Shown here one piece after another: positions 41,046 through 53,419 of a stretch of DNA of 64,000 bases; positions within the stretch are counted from its first letter, which is position 1, and every line of letters begins with the position of its first letter. The DNA is taken from contig OZ004583.1 of NCBI GenBank assembly GCA_963924555.1, positions 806,001 to 870,000 of the forward strand, in the 5' to 3' direction. Source of the DNA: Crambe crambe (lineage: Eukaryota; Porifera; Demospongiae; Poecilosclerida; Crambeidae). The notes beneath the pieces were generated by a model, which ran no database searches, had not been told where the DNA came from, and was given only the letters and a program-made list of their open reading frames with translations. A program made the position numbers and the translations under genes.

Positions 41046-42635
41046 ATGGCCGAGAGGTCGAGAGAGTCTAAGAGATGCTACTACTGTAATGAGAGCGGGC
41101 ACTTCAAGAGGGACTGTCCCAAAAAGAAGAAGAATGACCAAAGATCCCACAGTAGTGAAATAGTGTGCTATCATTGTCAAGAAACTGGGCATTTCAAACG
41201 AGACTGCCCCAAGAGGTTGCAATATGAGGCAGCCACTATTATATCTACTCCTGCTAGAAAACTGGAGTCAGCTAGAAAGGTAAATGGAGATGCAGTAAGT
41301 AATGGCACTGCAGTTAAATGTGGATCGTTGATTAACTCCACCAATAAAAACTACTGGAGTAGTCGGGAATCTGCTGATCGAAAGAAAGGGAATGTACATT
41401 CAGGACAACCAAGTCCCTTAGGACAGCTGAATCCCTCAGGACAATCAAGTCCCTTAGGACAGCTGAATCCCTCAGGACAATCAAGTCCCTTGGGACAACT
41501 GAACCCCTCAGGACAATCGAGTCCCTTAGGACAGCTGAACCACTCAGGACAATCAGGACAGCTGAACCCCTCAGGACAATCGAATCCCTTAGGACAGCTG
41601 AGTCCAACAGAACAGTTAAGTCCCTTAAGACAGCTAAGCCTTACAGAACAGCCAAATACAGGACAGCTGAGTCCTTCAGGACAGCCAAATCCTACTGTAC
41701 AACCAAGTCCACTGAACCCCACTGCAAAAGAAGAAAGGTCACCTCTTCATCCCTTTGGGTCAAGTCCCTTAAAGCAAGTGAACCCTGCTGACAAAGGCAA
41801 GACAGAGAGACCACCTCTTCCTCCTTTTGTGGACACTCACTGCCACTTGGAATATGTCTTCGAGAAGTACAGACATGAGGGAACCTTTTCAGAATTCACT
41901 AAAGAATGGAAATATCCAAGAAACTTTGATGCTTGTATTTGCTCCTTCTGTGACCCAACAGCTTTCAGTTCTTTTGGGAAATGGCGTGAGCTTCTGGCAG
42001 AGCCAGGTTCAAGAGTCTGGGCTGCTTTTGGGATCCATCCTCACAATGCTAAATATTACGATTCTGCACTGGAGGACAAAGTTTTAAAGTGCTTGGAGCA
42101 TGAAAGGTGTGTAGCAATGGGTGAGATTGGACTCGATTATGGTGAAAGGTCTCCCTCAGATCCCAAAACGCAGAAAAGTGTGCTTTCACGTCAACTGGAG
42201 CTTGGAATGGCTCTCGGTAAGCCGTTTGTCTTGCACTGCAGAGATGCTGAGGAAGATCTGCTCCATATCTTATCTGATGTTGTGTCCAAGGACTGGAAAA
42301 TCCACCTCCATTGTTACACAGGAACACTGGATATTGCAAACCAATTCCTCGAAGATTACCCAAATCTGTTCCTTGGGATAACAGGAAGTGTGACTTACGA
42401 TAACGCCAGAAATGTTCGGAGAGTTGCCCAAGAGGTGCCCCTGAGTAGATTACTTGTTGAAACTGATGCTCCGTACAACACCCCACGGAACCTCCCTCGT
42501 GCCGGAAGGTGTCCATTCAGTCACCCCACACATGCCTACTACGCAGCTAAGGAGATCGCCAACTTGAAGAAGTTGGAGTTGAGTGAGGTTCTCTCTGTCC
42601 TGAGGGAGAACACTAGGATCATGTATGGCATTTGA
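41046..42635 (+). CDS. TATDN2: TatD-family nuclease with N-terminal zinc knuckles (TATDN2-like)
   Basis: This is a single-exon protein of 529 residues, start ATG 41046. Two CCHC knuckles lie at residues ~10-60 (CYYCNESGHFKRDC and CYHCQETGHFKRDC), which normally bind single-stranded nucleic acid. A linker follows with about five copies of a 12-residue repeat (GQLNPSGQSSPL and variants, ~120-220). The TatD metal-dependent hydrolase domain is complete: DTHCHL, GEIGLDYG, LHCRD, HLHCYTG and VETDAPY supply the His, Glu and Asp metal ligands. TatD enzymes are 3'-5' exonucleases or endonucleases acting on DNA or RNA. Human TATDN2 also has a long N-terminus but, as I recall, no CCHC knuckles, so the fusion is of interest. 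The 12-residue repeats give a 36-bp minisatellite. Confidence 0.9.
   Translation: MAERSRESKRCYYCNESGHFKRDCPKKKKNDQRSHSSEIVCYHCQETGHFKRDCPKRLQYEAATIISTPARKLESARKVNGDAVSNGTAVKCGSLINSTNKNYWSSRESADRKKGNVHSGQPSPLGQLNPSGQSSPLGQLNPSGQSSPLGQLNPSGQSSPLGQLNHSGQSGQLNPSGQSNPLGQLSPTEQLSPLRQLSLTEQPNTGQLSPSGQPNPTVQPSPLNPTAKEERSPLHPFGSSPLKQVNPADKGKTERPPLPPFVDTHCHLEYVFEKYRHEGTFSEFTKEWKYPRNFDACICSFCDPTAFSSFGKWRELLAEPGSRVWAAFGIHPHNAKYYDSALEDKVLKCLEHERCVAMGEIGLDYGERSPSDPKTQKSVLSRQLELGMALGKPFVLHCRDAEEDLLHILSDVVSKDWKIHLHCYTGTLDIANQFLEDYPNLFLGITGSVTYDNARNVRRVAQEVPLSRLLVETDAPYNTPRNLPRAGRCPFSHPTHAYYAAKEIANLKKLELSEVLSVLRENTRIMYGI
41395..41720 (+). repeat. coding 36-bp minisatellite within the TATDN2-like linker
   Basis: GGACAGCTGAATCCCTCAGG plus CAATCAAGTCCCTTA repeats head-to-tail, then decays downstream. 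Copy number is likely to vary. Confidence 0.9.
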
Positions 42636-42785
42636 CCTTTCAAATCACTTGCAAAATAATTTTTTGTATTAATAATGAAGAAGAACTAAGTTATTTTTTA
42701 ATTGAATAACTGGAAATTTTCATGAATAGTTGAATACCACATTAATTTTTTTCTTAAGAAATGTTTGCTGCGTATTTCTAACTAA

Positions 42786-43251
42786 TCAATGGATGACAGG
42801 GTTCAAAGGTTCTGCTCTGATCTCAGACAAGTTGATCTCTGCTTCCATTTCTTCGTCTAATTCTCCTATCACAGCACTGCAAATTCAAAAGTTCATATAC
42901 ACACACTTTGAATAAATGTTATGTACATGTTGTCTCCACGGATGATATAGAGACCCAGCTGCACCATCTCCACTCCTGCACCGGATGAGAAAACACGTTC
43001 ATGGCTCCCCGACAGAATCAGGTTCACTGTCTGATCAAACCCTTTAAGAGTTCCCTATTGCAGATAACACATTATTATGTATAACTGAGGAAAACGATGA
43101 GTACTGCAGCATTGACTCACAATTATCACTCTACCATCGGCTGTTATAATGGATACACTTTCTGTAAACATCAAGGAAAAAATTCATGCAAAATAGTACT
43201 GCATGAAGGACACTTACTGTTCACTAAGGGTTCCAGAGAGCTGAGAGCCAT
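42786..43251 (-). CDS. LSM8: LSM8, U6 snRNA-associated Sm-like protein
   Basis: LSM8 completes the nuclear LSM2-8 ring that binds the U6 snRNA 3' end for splicing. Four exons join in phase: 43218-43251, 43121-43161, 42927-43054 and 42786-42876. The protein reads MALSSLEPLVNKSVSIITAD, then GRVIIGTLKGFDQTVNLIL (Sm1), SHERVFSSGAGVEMVQLGLY, IIRGDNIAVIGELDEE (Sm2) and ends EIRAEPLNPVIH. Human LSM8 has TLKGFDQTINLIL, ESHERVFSSSQGVEQVVLGL and IRAEPLNSVAH at the same places. Length (96 residues) equals the human protein. The third exon donor is a weaker AT|GTACAT. Confidence 0.96.
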
Positions 43252-43532
43252 GGTGCCTTTTCAAGAGTTCAAAGTTCGAACATGAGGATTCCGGATACGA
43301 TGATATCCGGAATTCGTATATATTCACGTGACTAATCTGAACGTCACACATGCAAACGTCACATTACATCACACAATAACGGATTGTTGACGTGGCAGAG
43401 AACGGCGTGGAAAAAGGAGGCTGGTGCCTGCCAGCAAGTCTTGGATAGGTTGTCTGTGGGAACGTGGACCTCTCTTTATATATAGGTTTGAAGTAAGAAG
43501 ATAGCCACAGATCAAATAGAGAAGAAATCGTG

Positions 43533-45212
<1,680 letters not shown>

Positions 45213-45511
45213 AACTCTCCAACTGAGCTGAACTAATAGGCTGATATTTATAATCCACACTTCTTGTATTGTATATGTGCCTGTACTGTACCCTGACAAA
45301 TTGCTCTATTTTTTATTATGACTATTTCGTTATTGTTCACTATGTGGGTGTGGTTAGGAGCCAGTGAATTCTAAAATCCCAGTTATAATGGTCTGTTGCT
45401 TTGAATTTCTGGGTAAATGACATTGATGGGTTGCAAGGGGTGATTCTATAATGACGAAATGATGGTACATACAAACAAAAGCAAAATGTATAATTTTTAC
45501 ACATCCTCCAT

Positions 45512-48374
45512 TCATCCAGCCCCTTTAGCTTTCTGTTGTTTTACTGATGCTAGCACTAGTCCTGCTCGTGTGAGTCCGTAAAATTTTGCTGGGATGAGGT
45601 GTTTCTTGGTAGCTTCAAAACACCATCCTTTGTGCTGGCCACAAGACTGGCAGTTCAGAATGGTCCATTTGTACCTGCCAACAAAGGAATGATTGTAATT
45701 AATCACCTTGCCAAGATTATTGTGTTGGGGACAGTACTGTCATGGGTACACATTATGAAGGACAACATTAAATCTGGTAAAGGGTAGAACAACTTACAAA
45801 TCTGGTAAAGGGTAGACATAATTACAAACCCATCCCAGACTCACCCTGGAAACCATGAATGTTGTGTTGAAGGTAGACCATGCTTCTTTACTCCCTTGGC
45901 CTCAGTGACGGTCAGGGTATCGTGGATGTAACCCCCAGGGTTGACGTATGCTGCCAGGGGCCCTTCCACGGACATGCTGAAGATGTGACTCTTTGTGGTG
46001 ATGCTAGCATCACAATCCACACAGCGAAGATCTGTGAACTCCTAATAAGGAAAGGACTCAATAACTCTGGGGGGGATTTCTGATGTGTTCTTATCAATAC
46101 CATTGTCCAGACCCTTACCTTCAGTATTTGGAGTCCTTTGACCAATCTGAGTGTAGGGCAGTTGATGGAAAGTAGTTTTAACTTTCCTGTCTCATCTGTG
46201 GGTAGTCTCCTGGCCAACCAATAAGACAAACCTATGTCGAAAAGTGAGCTATCATTTTGTAACACTGGCTATTATTTTTTTGTAACACTTGTAACACTTG
46301 GGCTATTATTTGTAACACTTGGGCTATAATTGTAACAATTGGGCTATTATTTGTAACACTTGGGCTATAATTGTAACATTTGGGCTATTATTTGTAACAC
46401 TTGGGCTATAATTGTAACACTTGGGCTATAATTGTAACACTTGGGCTATAATTGTAACACTTGGGCTATAATTTGTAACTGGCTATCACTTGGGCTATTA
46501 TTTGTAACACTTGGGCTACAATTGTAACACTTGGGCTACAATTGTAACACTTGGGCTATAATTGTAACACTTGGGCTATAATTGTAACACTTGGGCTATA
46601 ATTTGTAACACTGGCTATCACTTGGGCTATTATTTGTAACACTTGGGCTATTATTTATTTTGTAAATGGATTTTGGACTCACTGATGACATCATTTGGTA
46701 GTCTAGCTGACTGCGAATCCTCAGATTGAAATGTCTTCAATTCTTGCTCCATCATCAGTTGCTCACGAAGATAGTCCTGAAAATCGAGTGAGTCACTATG
46801 AGACAAATGCATGCATGGAACATGTGCTGTACATATGATGCACATGTGGTGTACATGCTTACAAAGTCATACTGATCATAGACCCAAGAAGGTACTGAAG
46901 ATATAGATCCTGACAGGTAAGGATGCTGTGAAAAGAAAAGGAGGGAGGGTAGTTTTAGTATCAAAGTTGGTAAAGGGTCATGACTTCAAAAGGATTTCTT
47001 ACCTGTAATTTCTTTCTGCATAGTTCTAGTTGAGTGCAAGTGTGGATGGTGCAGTCAGCTTGTCTTGCCAGCAGCTGCACTGCATGACAGCTGGAAAAAA
47101 TGTGGGAGGGGCAGGAGAAAAGGTGAAGTGGGCGTGGTGGGAGGGTTGCTTCAGGAAGAATTTCCACACTACAGTCCATCAACCTGAAATAGAAAGGAAA
47201 AAAGAGAGGAAGGAAGAATGAAGTAGGAAGAAGTAAAGAAGGATGGAGGCAGAAGTGAACCTCTACCAAAATCTCACCCATTGACTTTCTTATGTAACTC
47301 CAGCAACTTGAACCGCTGCCTTCCCAGGAACTTCACCACGAAACACGGCCCATAGTAATACTGAGATTCTTCCTCCTTGAAGGCCACCACCTCTGCCGTG
47401 GTGCCTACCTGGGATAACTCCTGCTGGGTGGGACGGGCCTGGTGGTCGGGGGCATGGCGGAGACGGAGGTCGGTGCAAATAGCAACCGACTTGCCTCTTG
47501 TGCTGGCATCACGAAGCATCTGAATCATCTGAGATAAAATTTAGCTTAAATCAACATTCTTATACTCAAAATATTCCCGGGTGGAACAAATACATTTGTA
47601 TATTGTAAAGAGGTTGTGCTTTTTTAGAGGTAAATGTATTAATACTATGGAACGTGAACACTCTGGACCTTAAAGGTTATCCTTTGCACGTCCTGATTCT
47701 TTACGAGAGGTTCCACTGTAACAGTTTTCAGGGGAACTTACATGAGGGTTATAAATGTGCATTGGTAAGGTTTCTCCTGGGAAGAGAATTCTGGAAGGAA
47801 TACAGAGGAGGGGCAAGGTGGGTGTGGTCTCCTCGTCCTCCATGTTGGCAGGTCTATCCTCCTCCATCTCCCCAAGGTACTTCAAATAATAAAAATAAGC
47901 AACTTATGTACATTTCCTCATGCAAAATCTGAAGTGCCCAGCATTTAGAGTTTCTATTGTATATTGTACCACTTCTCTCATAAGCCCCCCCCCCCCCCCT
48001 CTCTCTCTCTCTTACTAGGTGTCTAGCCGGAAGGGAGATGTCAAACTTTGTCTTCTTTTTCTTCTTTTTCTTCCACCAGCTCTGTGAAGACTGCGTTGCC
48101 ACTTCATTTCCTGACCGAGAAGCATCATCCTCTCCATCTTCATTTTCAGTGTCTGTGTGCTCCTCCTCATCATGATTACTGGACTCTGCAACTATGAATA
48201 ACAGCCAAATGAAATGTCTCACTTGAAAAAAAGAAAAAAAATAACCTCCGAAACTAGGGGTTAGCTACCTTCTTCTTCGAAGTCTAACTCTTCATCCTCA
48301 AGTAAAGGTGCTTCTTCATCGCTGCTTTCGTCACTTTGCTGCAGCAATCTACCTGCAAAGTTGAAAAGATCCAT
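45512..48374 (-). CDS. CRBN: cereblon, substrate receptor of the CRL4 ubiquitin ligase
   Basis: The start ATG at 48374 opens MDLFNFAGRLLQQSDESSDE in exon 1 (48269-48374). An acidic second exon follows (to about 48015) and ends KFDISLPARHL, like human FDTSLPTSHTYL. The Lon-like domain lies in exons near 47740-47877, 47274-47528 (FLGRQRFKLLELH), 47003-47185 and on to 46120. The CULT domain is in about 45865-46045 (CVDCDASI, FSMSVEGPLAAYVNPGGY, STQHSWFPG) and 45512-45680 (YKWTILNCQSCGQHKGWCF, FYGLTRAGL). The zinc Cys pairs and the three Trp of the thalidomide-binding pocket are all present. The Val388 position of human (WTV) is Ile here (WTI) and human Glu377 is Gln. It is head-to-head with an AIG1 gene. 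Confidence 0.94.
46262..46655. repeat. ~20-bp minisatellite (TGGGCTATAATTGTAACACT)
   Basis: About 18 head-to-tail units, with TTATTTG variants, in a CRBN intron. Confidence 0.95.
47582..47718. mobile_element. decayed MITE, CAGTGGAACC family
   Basis: The left end GTGGAACAAATACA and right end GAGAGGTTCCACTG-TA lie in a CRBN intron. The interior resembles the other copies only weakly. Confidence 0.45.
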
Positions 48375-48489
48375 AAGTCTGTTAAACCATAAATAAAAGT
48401 TCGAAGGTCAGGTATACCATAAATCACTATTGCGCATGCGTACGAAATTAGTTCCCACCCGTACCCGCCACGGATCGGATAGGTTCGCC
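48375..48489. promoter_or_regulatory. 115-bp divergent promoter, CRBN / AIG1 copy 1
   Basis: It carries an NRF-1-like TGCGCATGCG at 48431-48440. The two start codons face away from each other across this interval, so a shared promoter is likely. Related sequence lies before AIG1 copies 2 and 3. Confidence 0.65.
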
Positions 48490-50242
48490 ATGGACTTCAT
48501 CTTAGTGGCAGCAATGCTTTTCAGCGTCGCTGAGCTCACTGAAGACAGATGTATGTGTACCTAGGTGTAGAGCCATGACCAGTAACAGTTGACAGGCCTG
48601 GAGGATAGTCTGGCGGCGCCGACCCTTAAGAAAAAGGAGGTAAAGGGTCGGCGCCGCCAGACTATCTTAGAAGCAATTTTTGATTGGTCAGGTCAGGTCA
48701 TTTATGACAATATATTGTGTGTGCAAAGTGCGTCATCTAGGGGGGTCTGGGAAAACTTTGATCTGGTTTATGTGGAGAATCAGGAATGTCTGGTAGAGTA
48801 CACAGCTGGATCAGGTGACCATTGCAGATGTTTGTGGGTTACAGTGGATTGCAGGTTGCTTGACACAGTACTTCAGTCAGCAAGGTCACATGGACCAATC
48901 AGATTCATGCTGACATCATTGCCTGCAAGTCTGATTGGTCCATGTGACCTCGGTGGCTAACGTACTAGTGTCAAGCAACCTGCAATCCACTGTATGTGAT
49001 ATATTTTCCACAACATCATAATTTGCACCTCCAATTAACATGGGAATGCCATTATTATATCACGCATGCCACAATTATTGGTCTGGCCAATGCCTGACCT
49101 GCCTGATCGCCCTGATAATTCTGTGTTGAGTGTTAGGGCCCAAGTGTTAATCGATTTCCTTGGGGATTCCATAGCTTTTTATCTTAATAATAGGTGCTGG
49201 TGAAAGTTGCAGCAGCTCAGATATGGGTGATGATGAAAACTTGGTAGCAATGTTTCGTCAAGGTTGCCCCTGGCAATTCTCCGATGTCAAATGTGCACTG
49301 AAATTGATGGACAAGATAGAATCGTGGTTGAAGAAACATAACAATTTTCAAGTCTTAATCACTGGAAAGATGGGAACTGGTAAGACTACACTTATCAAAG
49401 GACTGAAGGAGAAGTACATCCCTGAAGCAGATAATCTTCTGCCACATACTGTAAAAGTTACACCTTATGAATACGAGCATGAAAAGATCAAATTCACATT
49501 CATTGATACACCTGGATTGAGAGAATCAAGTGATTCTCACAAGGATTACGAATATCTAAAAGAGATGGTCAAAAAAAATGAAAGACCCGATTTGATCATC
49601 TTCACTATCAAAATGGATGATACTCGACTTCGTCCAGAAGATGAGGCAACTATCAAAAACGTATCTGATGCATTTGGTTGGAGTGTATGGAAAAATGCAA
49701 TGTTTCTCCTCACATTTGCCAATAAAGTATCCAAAGTAGGTTCCCCCCCAGGTAGCAGGGAAAATAAAGTTTACTTCAACAGGCAACGTGATGAATTCTC
49801 CCTTCTTATCACCAAAGAATTGCGGAAGAATAGAGTGCAACCAGAAGTAGCAGACAGCATACCAGTTATTCCAGCAGGACTTGTCATGCAACCTTCTATT
49901 CCATCGGATTCGAGGGGGATATCTTGGGTGGATGAATTCTGGAAGGAGATGTTCAAAGTTTTGAAGGCATCTAGGTATGATTCCAGTGCAAGTGACAAGG
50001 AAGAAGAGAATTCATCTACCTCAACACCATCAAGTCCAACTCCAAAAAAAACACCAGTTCCGACTCCAACTCGACAATCGCCAGCACCAACTTCTATTCC
50101 AAAATCTTCTCCCAACTTGGCTCACTCCACAGTGATCACCTTACCGAAAAAATCTAAACGATCATCAGCACCAACTTCTAACTTAGCTCACCCCATAGCA
50201 GGTTCATTAATGTGGGTACTGTGGCAAGTTTTGCTTTTTTAA
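48490..50242 (+). CDS. AIG1-type GTPase with signal peptide and C-terminal hydrophobic segment, copy 1
   Basis: Exon 1 (48490-48550) encodes MDFILVAAMLFSVAELTEDR, a signal peptide. It splices with matching phase to 49194-50242. The total of 1110 bases is an exact multiple of three (369 residues). The GTPase domain has the P-loop GKMGTGKTTLIKG, G3 DTPGL, the box IKMDDTRLRPEDEATIKN and LTFANKV in the G4 place. This resembles AIG1/Toc34-like septin-related GTPases (GIMAP group in vertebrates). After FWKEMFKVLKASRYDS comes a Ser/Thr/Pro stalk (TPSSPTPKKTPVPTPTRQ), then AGSLMWVLWQVLLF at the end, a short hydrophobic tail. A signal peptide plus stalk plus tail suggests an extracytosolic GTPase domain. 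A second ATG at 49223 would give a cytosolic form. Confidence 0.85.
48605..48665. repeat. perfect 23-bp hairpin in AIG1 copy 1 intron
   Basis: The arms ATAGTCTGGCGGCGCCGACC(CTT) and the exact inverse flank a 15-base loop. It is the smallest member of a foldback family that includes 38118-38470. Confidence 0.93.
48842..48992. mobile_element. 151-bp foldback MITE with TA duplications
   Basis: The ends CAGTGGATTGCAGGTTGCTT and its inverse, with GTCACATGGACCAATCAGA and TCTGATTGGTCCATGTGAC nearer the centre. TA flanks both sides. It lies in the first intron of AIG1 copy 1. Confidence 0.9.
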
Positions 50243-50399
50243 CAAAACAGAATTATGATAGCTAGCTAGTTTCAGTCAGTGTATGCAGCTTTTGTCAGAT
50301 TATAGTATTAAAATTGTTTTCTACAATGTCTATGTGGCATTTGAGTGCTTTAACCACAGCAGGTCTTTTACTGTCACTTGCTTTAGAAATCATAATTAT

Positions 50400-50820
50400 A
50401 CTTGGATAAGTAACATCCAGCTTTCTTCATTCTCAACAGTTGTGGCTTAGAATTGTGACCAGCTGGAATAGACGAAGCTCCTGCACTGGTTCAGGAACAT
50501 TTTCTACTAGCTAGTACTTCACGTGTTCTATTTTCCCATTCTTTGAGTCTTTTCCTTATTGTAATCACCTTTTTGACATATCTTCTGATGATCTGATATT
50601 CATTCAAAAAGGAGACTTTATTTCCACATGTATGTTTTTGAAACTAGTCTGTATCTTCCAGCCTGATCCAACTTTTATGGTGCATATCACTAAATCTACC
50701 ATGCATGTGATTTTCATTTGTTAGTTCGTTCAAGTAATTCATTGCCTTATTCATCAGGTTATTTATATACTTGGTATGCGGTTGGCCCTTTCTTTTGATA
50801 CATTTCCTCATAGCATTTAG
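50400..50820 (-). pseudogene. decayed antisense AIG1 GTPase fragment (paired with 52880-53345)
   Basis: This block is a diverged copy of the one at 52880-53345, where the minus strand still encodes GTPase-like sequence. Here the frame is broken by deletions around 50620. Confidence 0.6.
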
Positions 50821-50849
50821 GGGCTAGGCTAGCTATGTATCACTTCTCT

Positions 50850-50975
50850 CATGAAGCCCTCCCCTCCCCCTGGCTGGAAGGAAGATATCAAATTCGGTCT
50901 TCTTTTTCTTCCACCAGCTCTGTGAAGACTCATTTCCTGACTGAAAAGCAGAATGTGCATACGTACTTGCTACAT
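50850..50975 (-). pseudogene. CRBN exon 2 fragment upstream of AIG1 copy 2
   Basis: The minus strand encodes SGNESSQSWWKKKKTEFDIF followed by LPA. This matches the CRBN exon 2 end (SSQSWWKKKKKKKTKFDISL). It is on the strand and side expected if the CRBN/AIG1 head-to-head unit was duplicated. Other CRBN exons are missing. Confidence 0.85.
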
Positions 50976-50982
50976 TGTATAC

Positions 50983-50994
50983 TGCGCATGCGCA
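50983..50994. promoter_or_regulatory. NRF-1-like palindrome, AIG1 copy 2 promoter
   Basis: TGCGCATGCGCA lies 75 bp before the ATG at 51069. The same motif and flank precede copy 3. Confidence 0.5.
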
Positions 50995-51068
50995 TGAGAT
51001 TCTAGGGCGGATCGGAGCGGATACCGCGTACCTGTGGGCGTAATCAGACGAGATTAAAACTATACACC

Positions 51069-52751
51069 ATGGGATCGGGAATGGTGGGCTTCTTTCTAGT
51101 AGCGGCATCGTTATTCAGCATCGCTGAATTTCACAGTTGTAAGTGTTCCTATGAGTACTGTTAGGTTACCCAATATTCTCTTAATGTTCTTTTGTTTGTT
51201 TTGAATTAGCTTCAATTAATATTCAATTAGCAGTCTCATTTAATAATAGGTGAAAGTGAAAGTTGCAGCTCAGATATGGGTGATGATAGGTTAGTAGCAA
51301 TGTTTCGTCAAGGTTGCCCCTGGCAAATCTCCGATGTTAAATGTGCGCTGAAAATGGTGGACAAGATTGAATCATGGTTGAAGAAACATAACAATTTCAG
51401 AGTCCTAATCACTGGAAAGATGGGAACTGGTAAAACTACTCTTATTAAAGGACTGAAGGAAAAGTATGTCCCTGAAGCAGATAATCTTACGCCACATACT
51501 GTAAAAGTTACACCTTATGAATATGAGCATGAAAAGATCAACTTCACATTCTTTGATACACCTGGATTGAGAGAATCAAGTGATTCTCACAAGGATTATA
51601 AATATCTAAAAGAGATGGTCAAAAAAAATGAAAGACCCGATTTGATCATCTTCACTATCAAAATGGATGATACTCGACTTCGTCCAGAAGATGAGGCAAC
51701 TATCAAAAACGTATCTGATGCATTTGGTTGGAGTGTATGGAAAAAATGCATTGTTTCTCCTCACATTTGCCAATAAAGTATCCAAAGTAGGTTCCCCCCA
51801 GGTAGCAGGGAAAATAAAGTTTACTTCAACAAGCAACGTGATGAATTCTCCCTTCTTATCACCAAAGAATTGCGGAAGAATAGAGTGCAACCAGAAGTAG
51901 CAGACAGCATACCAGTTATTCCAGCAGGACTTGTCATGCAACCTTTTATTCCATCGGATTCGAGGGGGTGGATGAGTTCTGGCAGGAGATGTTCAGAGTT
52001 TTGAAGGCATCTAGTACAATTATTGACCAGAAAGAAGAGAAATCATCCACCCCAACACCATCAAGTCCAACTACACGAGCCACTATGAAAAAATCAACAA
52101 AATCGCCAGCACCAACTCCAAAATCTTCTCCCAAAGCCCACCCCATGCCCACTTGTCATCAGCCTGAACTCGGTGTGAAAGTTACCAAAGAATTGCGGAA
52201 GAATAGAGTCCAGCCAGAAGTAGCAGACAGTATACCAATTATTCCAGCAGGACTTGTCATGCAACCTTCTATTCCATCAGATTCGAGGGGGTGGATGAAT
52301 TCTGGCAGGAGATGTTCAAAGTTTTGAAGGCATCTAAGTACGATTCCAGAGCAGCCAGACTCTCTGAACTCCAACAATACATAGTGGACTCTGGAGACAG
52401 CCAGGTCAGCAGCAGACAAGAAGTCCAAAGGATTACTCTGGGAGGATGGACTGTTATACCAAATGTGGATCTCAGTGAAGGTGCAGCTCACCAAGCAGTA
52501 CGTGGAATAGCAGCCGGCCTTGCATACGAGGCTATGCATGGAATTGACAAGGAAGAAGAGAAGTCATTTACCTCAACACTATCAAGTCCAACCCCAACAA
52601 AACCAACTCCAAAAAAAACACCAGTTCCAACTCCAACTCAGAAAAAATCTAAGCGATCGCTAGCACCAACTTAGCTCACCCCATAGCAGGTTCAGTGATC
52701 ACCTTACTGATAATAACATTAATGTGGGTGCTGTGGCAAGTTTTGCTTTAG
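51069..52751 (+). pseudogene. AIG1-type GTPase copy 2, frame-broken, with internal duplication
   Basis: Exon 1 (51069-51138, MGSGMVGFFLVAASLFSIAE) splices in phase to 51250. The GTPase domain is open through GWSVWKK. One extra A (six instead of five) near 51745 shifts the frame, and one missing C in a C-run near 51800 restores it. A 10-base loss after SDSRG (near 51968) shifts it again. The segment from KELRKNRVQPEVADS through the lost site is then repeated at 52180-52330, so duplication followed the deletion. A further unique piece (QEVQRITLGGWTVIPNVDLS) and the stalk follow. A 7-base loss near 52670 puts a stop before the hydrophobic end, whose sequence (SVITLLIITLMWVLWQVLL) survives out of frame. 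Homopolymer changes could be assembly errors; the 10- and 7-base losses are less likely to be. Confidence 0.8.
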
Positions 52752-52879
52752 CACAGCAGAATTATGATAGCTATAGCTAGTTTCAGTCAGTGTATGCAGC
52801 TTTTTTAGCTCACAAAACAAAATTAATGTCAGATTATAATTCTTTTTAGCATTAAAATTGTTTTCTACAGTGTCTATGT

Positions 52880-53345
52880 GGGGTCTTTTACTGTCACTTG
52901 CTTTAAAAATCATATACTTGGATAAGTAACATCCAGCTTTCTTCATTCTCAACAGTTGTGGCTTAGAATTGTGACCAGCTGGAATAGACGAAGCTCCTCT
53001 TGCACTGCTTCAGGAATATTTCAACTAGTACTTCACGTGTTCTATTTTCCCATTCTTTGAGTCTTTTCCTTGTAATCACCTTTTTGACATATCTTCTGAT
53101 GATCTGATATTCATTCAAAAAGGCGACTTTATTTGCAAAGGTAAGCACAAATATTCTATGTTTCTGCTGAATGTTTTTGAAACTAGTCTGTATCTTCCAG
53201 CCTGATCCAACTTTTATGGTGCATATCACTAAATCTACCATGCACATGATTTTCATTGGTTAGTTCATTCAAGTAATTCATCACTTTATTCATCAGGTTA
53301 TTTATATACTTGGTATGCAGTTGGCCCTTTCTTTTGATACATTTT
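52880..53345 (-). pseudogene. antisense AIG1-like GTPase fragment
   Basis: The minus strand reads VDLVICTIKVGSGWK, then RIFVLTFANKVAFLNEYQI, RKRLKEWENRTREVLVEIF and VYSSWSQF. DLVICTIKV and LTFANKV match DLIIFTIKM and LTFANKV of the AIG1 copies. The P-loop half is missing. The piece lies between copies 2 and 3 and points opposite to them, so the ancestral cluster probably had another GTPase gene in the other direction. Confidence 0.72.
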
Positions 53346-53419
53346 CTCATAGCATTTAGGGCTAGGGGCTAGGGCTAGCTATGTACCACTTCTCTCATGA
53401 ATCCTCCCCCTCCCCCTTA

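Noticed and set aside
46262-46655. Possible CRISPR-like array
   Set aside because: The repeats are head-to-tail without unique spacers, in an intron of a eukaryotic gene.
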